Below are positions 7,421 through 9,717 of a DNA stretch of 9,717 nt, in pieces. The notes under the pieces are model-generated. The model saw only the letters and a list, made by a program, of their open reading frames with translations. It had not been told where the DNA came from and did no database searches. The position numbers and the translations under genes were made by a program. This DNA comes from UBA1723 sp018066165 (lineage in GTDB: Bacteria > Bacteroidota > Bacteroidia > Bacteroidales > Paludibacteraceae), in contig JAGHRX010000248.1 of assembly GCA_018066165.1 (NCBI GenBank), forward strand, positions 1-9,717, read 5' to 3'. Every line of letters starts with the position of its first letter. Positions within the stretch are counted from its first letter, which is position 1.

Positions 7421-8509
7421 TTACAAAATTCTTTCACTCTTGTACTTGTCTTTCTTTGAGAAATTCAAATCAAACGAGTACCTCACCACTACGTCATGCG
7501 AACCACCGGATCTTATCATCTTGTTCAATGGTAACACATATCCGTATCCAATCTGCAATCCGTTTATGACTTCATAGCTAAATGCGAATGCCATCGAACT
7601 CCAGAACCATGTGTTTAGGCCGACTGTGAATTTCTCTTTGTATGTGCACAAGTTGTTCATTCCAACCTGTAACGTAGAAAAATCACTTCTGACCATTAAT
7701 GAAGGTCTGTATAGAAACGCCTTGCTTCTCGTCATCAACTTGTATTCTCCATACACAAGCATCGTCGGTTTCAAAGCGAATGGCTTACCCTCTACTATCT
7801 CTGCCTTTCCGGCATTCAAGTGATGGATTGATAAACCGACGTCGAACTTGTTAATCTTTGCTCCGATTCCAAAATTTGCGTCAAAGACTATGTCATTCTG
7901 TTCTTCGCTCGCTCCTTCTTTGCTAAGTGCAGGATCTTGCAGATTGTGATAGTCATCTTCTCCTCCAATGCCTGAAGATGCTTTATCGTAATCAAAACTA
8001 AAATCCGCGAATCCTACATCTAAACCGAACGACAGATTGCCTGCCTTTGTTTCAATTCGATGAGCATATTCCAAACCTAATCGCTGGAATTTCCATAAGC
8101 CCTCCGTCTGTACAGAGAAGACCACTCCGGCAGCTTGATCTCGTTGGCTTGGCAAGTGAGAGTTGAAACTGAAAAATACATCCTGAGGATGATTCTCAAA
8201 TCCTACCCATTGGGATTGAAACTCTCCCAATACGTTTGTTCTCTTGTTGCTTGCTATTAACGAAGGATTAGCTCGTTCCCAATCCAAAACTGCACTCAAC
8301 ATATCAAGGTTGCTGAATTGCGAATAGGCAATTATATCGCTGAAAAATAGCGATATAAGTAGAATCAGCCCCCTTTTTGCCCCGTTTAAAACGGATTTTA
8401 AGAGCAATATTAGTTCTTTTTGCCGTAACTGACAAAAAAAATCAGTGTAAAAATTCAAAAAAAATTCTCTTTTTGATTTTTTCTGTAGCAGATTAGTACT
8501 CCTCTTCAT
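7421..8509 (-). CDS. porP: PorP/SprF-family T9SS outer-membrane protein
   Basis: Predicted beta-barrel outer-membrane protein of the PorP/SprF family, associated with the T9SS machine or with cargo attachment at the cell surface. With the ATG used here it has 362 residues. Family features include an early ERANPSLIAS (78-87) resembling the usual FNPAYAG region, FQSQWVGFENHP (97-108), alternating barrel strands such as LSFGLDVGFADFSFDYD (159-175), and the C-terminal GSHDVVVRYSFDLNF (336-350). The order porP-K-L-M-N matches P. gingivalis. The start is doubtful. The ATG at 8509 overlaps the preceding gene by 17 bases and puts about 46 low-complexity residues before the signal-peptide core (LILLISLFFSDIIAYS, 48-63, probable cleavage before Q64). 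A TTG at 8407 (residue 35) would give a normal 29-residue signal peptide. The ATG at 8581 would overlap the upstream gene by 89 bases and is unlikely. Confidence 0.85.
   Translation of the reverse strand: MKRSTNLLQKKSKREFFLNFYTDFFCQLRQKELILLLKSVLNGAKRGLILLISLFFSDIIAYSQFSNLDMLSAVLDWERANPSLIASNKRTNVLGEFQSQWVGFENHPQDVFFSFNSHLPSQRDQAAGVVFSVQTEGLWKFQRLGLEYAHRIETKAGNLSFGLDVGFADFSFDYDKASSGIGGEDDYHNLQDPALSKEGASEEQNDIVFDANFGIGAKINKFDVGLSIHHLNAGKAEIVEGKPFALKPTMLVYGEYKLMTRSKAFLYRPSLMVRSDFSTLQVGMNNLCTYKEKFTVGLNTWFWSSMAFAFSYEVINGLQIGYGYVLPLNKMIRSGGSHDVVVRYSFDLNFSKKDKYKSERIL
8332..8358 (-). repeat. Perfect 10-bp inverted repeat in the porP signal-peptide codons
   Basis: On the minus strand TTATATCGCT and AGCGATATAA are exact reverse complements separated by a 7-base loop (ATTTTTC). 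The element falls wholly within codons for LISLFFSDII of the porP signal peptide. It lacks a T-tract on either side, so it does not look like a terminator. In RNA it could fold near the ribosome-loading region if translation begins at the TTG at 8407, 49 bases upstream. Confidence 0.6.
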
Positions 8510-8714
8510 TGAAAAAGAAATCTTCATTGCTTGGGTAATCTGGCCAAATATCTTCAATACATTCGTATATTTCACCTTCATCCTCCAACTCTTCCAAGTT
8601 CTCTATAACCTCCAATGGAGCACCTGATCTCGATGCGTAGTCAATCAACTCATCTTTTGACGCAGGCCATGGAGCATCTTCCAACTTTGTCGCCAACTCT
8701 AATGTCCAATACAT
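8493..8714 (-). CDS. DUF2795 small acidic protein
   Basis: A 73-residue protein beginning MYWTLELATKLEDAPWPASK. The segment WPASKDELIDYASRSGAPLE (16-35), followed by the helix-forming VIENLEELED and then IYECIEDIWPDYPS, fits the DUF2795 family, whose core pattern is WPxxKxELIxxAxxxGA. Near-identical proteins of this length are, as I recall, widespread in Bacteroidales. The function is unknown. The protein is strongly acidic, especially the tail FFFNEEEY, with no signal peptide or membrane segment, so it should be cytoplasmic. It has a near-consensus promoter of its own. No terminator separates it from porP, so read-through into the T9SS genes is plausible, but nothing in the sequence shows a functional link to secretion. 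Confidence 0.9.
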   Translation of the reverse strand: MYWTLELATKLEDAPWPASKDELIDYASRSGAPLEVIENLEELEDEGEIYECIEDIWPDYPSNEDFFFNEEEY

Positions 8715-8768
8715 AAGCGTTTTTGTTAAGAATTAAACAACTAAAAACTCTCTTTTTTTAAGAGATTG

Positions 8769-8798
8769 CAAATGTATATTTTTTTTTAAGGAAAACAA
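8769..8798 (-). promoter_or_regulatory. Near-consensus Bacteroidota promoter for the DUF2795 gene
   Basis: On the minus strand TTG (8798-8796) is separated by exactly 19 bases, including a run of nine A, from TACATTTG (8776-8769). This matches the sigma-ABfr-type arrangement TTTG/TTG-N19-TAnnTTTG closely. Transcription would start near 8763, giving a leader of about 48 bases. It may also feed porP and the gldKLMN genes, since no terminator was seen between them. Confidence 0.75.
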
Positions 8799-8818
8799 CT
8801 TTCAAAGCTATTATTTTA

Positions 8819-9703
8819 CTAACACTTTTGCTTATTCATGCAGATTGACACCCAATTGTCTTTTTCTTTGACAAATTGTAAGCTAAAATTATGTTTTTTA
8901 GCAACTTCTTCGATTGCCGGGATGTCCTCTTTGTAGAATCCGCTCAGAATTAATTTTCCATTTTCCTTGATCGAATTGGCGTATCTTGGTATGTCGTTTA
9001 GTAATATGTTACGATTGATGTTGGCTAAAAATATATCGTAGACGGAATTCAATCCTTCCACTGTGGCGGCATCTCCATGTCGTACTTTGATTTTATCCTC
9101 GACTTTGTTGACTACCAGGTTATCTATCGAATTTTCGTATGCCCAGATGTCAATGTCGACTGCATCCACTTTTTCCGCACCTAAATATGCTGCCAAAATC
9201 GACAGAATTGCTGTGCCGCAGCCCATATCCATCACCATTTTCCCCTTAAAGTCACAATCAAGCATGTTTTTCATCATTAACCCTGTTGTCTGATGGTGGC
9301 CTGTGCCGAATGCCATTCTTGGATTTATTATGATTTTATATTTGCTTTCTGGTACATTCTTGTGAAATTCGCTGCATACTACTACTTGATCTGCGACTAC
9401 GATTGGCTGAAAGTAGTTTTTCTCCCACTCCTCATTCCAATCTTTGTCTTCCAGTTCACCTATATTATATGTGATTTTATTATATAGTTCTGAACTTGCA
9501 ATTAGGCCTTTCAATTCGTCCTCTGAAAATAGATCTTCGGCGACGTAGCATTTCAAAACGTCGCCATCATTTTCAAACGAATCAAAACCGATTCCTGCAA
9601 GGTCTTCGCTGAATAAGTCTGCTATGAATTCTCCTCCGTTATTGAATGACATTTCTCCATTCAGTTTCGCCTCTATTACCTTATATTTTGTCTTATTGTC
9701 CAT
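8819..9703 (-). CDS. prmA: Ribosomal protein L11 methyltransferase PrmA
   Basis: A cytoplasmic S-adenosylmethionine-dependent enzyme that methylates ribosomal protein L11; complete at 294 residues, close to the usual family length. The N-terminal substrate-recognition part is followed by DWNEEW (88-93) and INPRMAFGTGHHQTT (126-140). The SAM-binding glycine motif is DMGCGTAILSILAAYLGA (159-176), the acidic VDAVDIDIWA (179-188) contributes to cofactor binding, LANINRNILL (226-235) is the catalytic-side motif corresponding to NPPY-like segments, and SGF is at 254-256. The start is firm because an in-frame TAA directly precedes the ATG. Only 14 bases of upstream sequence are visible, so its promoter is outside the window. 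No clear terminator follows; the 104-base gap downstream carries the promoter of the next gene. Confidence 0.96.
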   Translation of the reverse strand: MDNKTKYKVIEAKLNGEMSFNNGGEFIADLFSEDLAGIGFDSFENDGDVLKCYVAEDLFSEDELKGLIASSELYNKITYNIGELEDKDWNEEWEKNYFQPIVVADQVVVCSEFHKNVPESKYKIIINPRMAFGTGHHQTTGLMMKNMLDCDFKGKMVMDMGCGTAILSILAAYLGAEKVDAVDIDIWAYENSIDNLVVNKVEDKIKVRHGDAATVEGLNSVYDIFLANINRNILLNDIPRYANSIKENGKLILSGFYKEDIPAIEEVAKKHNFSLQFVKEKDNWVSICMNKQKC

Positions 9704-9717
9704 TTATATTATTATGT

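Noticed and set aside
8332..8358. The porP inverted repeat as an intrinsic terminator
   Set aside because: No T-tract follows the stem on either strand, and the frame reads through it into a complete barrel protein.
8510..8581. Extension of porP to the ATG at 8581 (386 residues) or 8527
   Set aside because: These would overlap the well-supported DUF2795 gene by 89 or 35 bases in another frame, and the added residues carry no family feature.
9063..9487. Plus-strand frames opposite prmA (9063-9293, 9293-9487) and opposite porP (7611-7823)
   Set aside because: Composition is a by-product of the AT-rich minus-strand genes. The hydrophobic-looking stretch at 9293-9487 lies opposite the PrmA motif region and has no promoter.
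1..9717. CRISPR arrays, tRNA or rRNA genes, insertion sequences, phage or defence genes
   Set aside because: No spaced direct repeats, cloverleaf-like sequence, transposase, integrase or nuclease motifs were seen on either strand.

Overview
The window reads as chromosomal DNA from a member of the Bacteroidota, most likely order Bacteroidales. Three things point there: the type IX secretion (T9SS) core genes, promoter boxes of the TAnnTTTG type, and a short DUF2795 protein typical of that phylum. I cannot name the genus from the sequence. All convincing genes lie on the minus strand, so transcription runs from high to low coordinates. No tRNA, rRNA, CRISPR array, insertion sequence, phage gene or toxin-antitoxin pair was seen, and no gene-free stretch exceeds 300 bases.

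Layout in transcription order: prmA (ribosomal protein L11 methyltransferase, complete); a 104-base gap with a near-ideal Bacteroidota promoter; a 73-residue DUF2795 protein; porP (PorP/SprF-family outer-membrane protein, start uncertain); gldK/porK, gldL/porL, gldM/porM and gldN/porN, with gaps of 27 to 55 bases; a strong intrinsic terminator; a promoter; and leuS (leucyl-tRNA synthetase), whose 3' end lies beyond the left edge.

The central block is a complete porP-K-L-M-N cluster. In the known system GldL and GldM form the proton-motive-force-driven motor in the inner membrane. GldM spans the periplasm to reach the ring of the lipoprotein GldK and GldN under the outer membrane. PorP/SprF proteins are outer-membrane partners linked to the machine or to surface attachment of cargo. 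T9SS exports proteins carrying a conserved C-terminal signal; no such cargo and no sov/sprA, porU, porV or porX/porY gene is in this window. The flanking genes prmA and leuS are translation-related housekeeping genes.

I do not see an undescribed system. The points most worth a second look are at the 5' end of porP: an unclear start codon, two 8-base homopolymer tracts and a perfect 10-bp inverted repeat inside the signal-peptide codons. Lesser points are the compact terminator-promoter junction before leuS, the missing zinc-ligand cysteines in LeuS, and a small GNRA-type hairpin between gldL and gldM.
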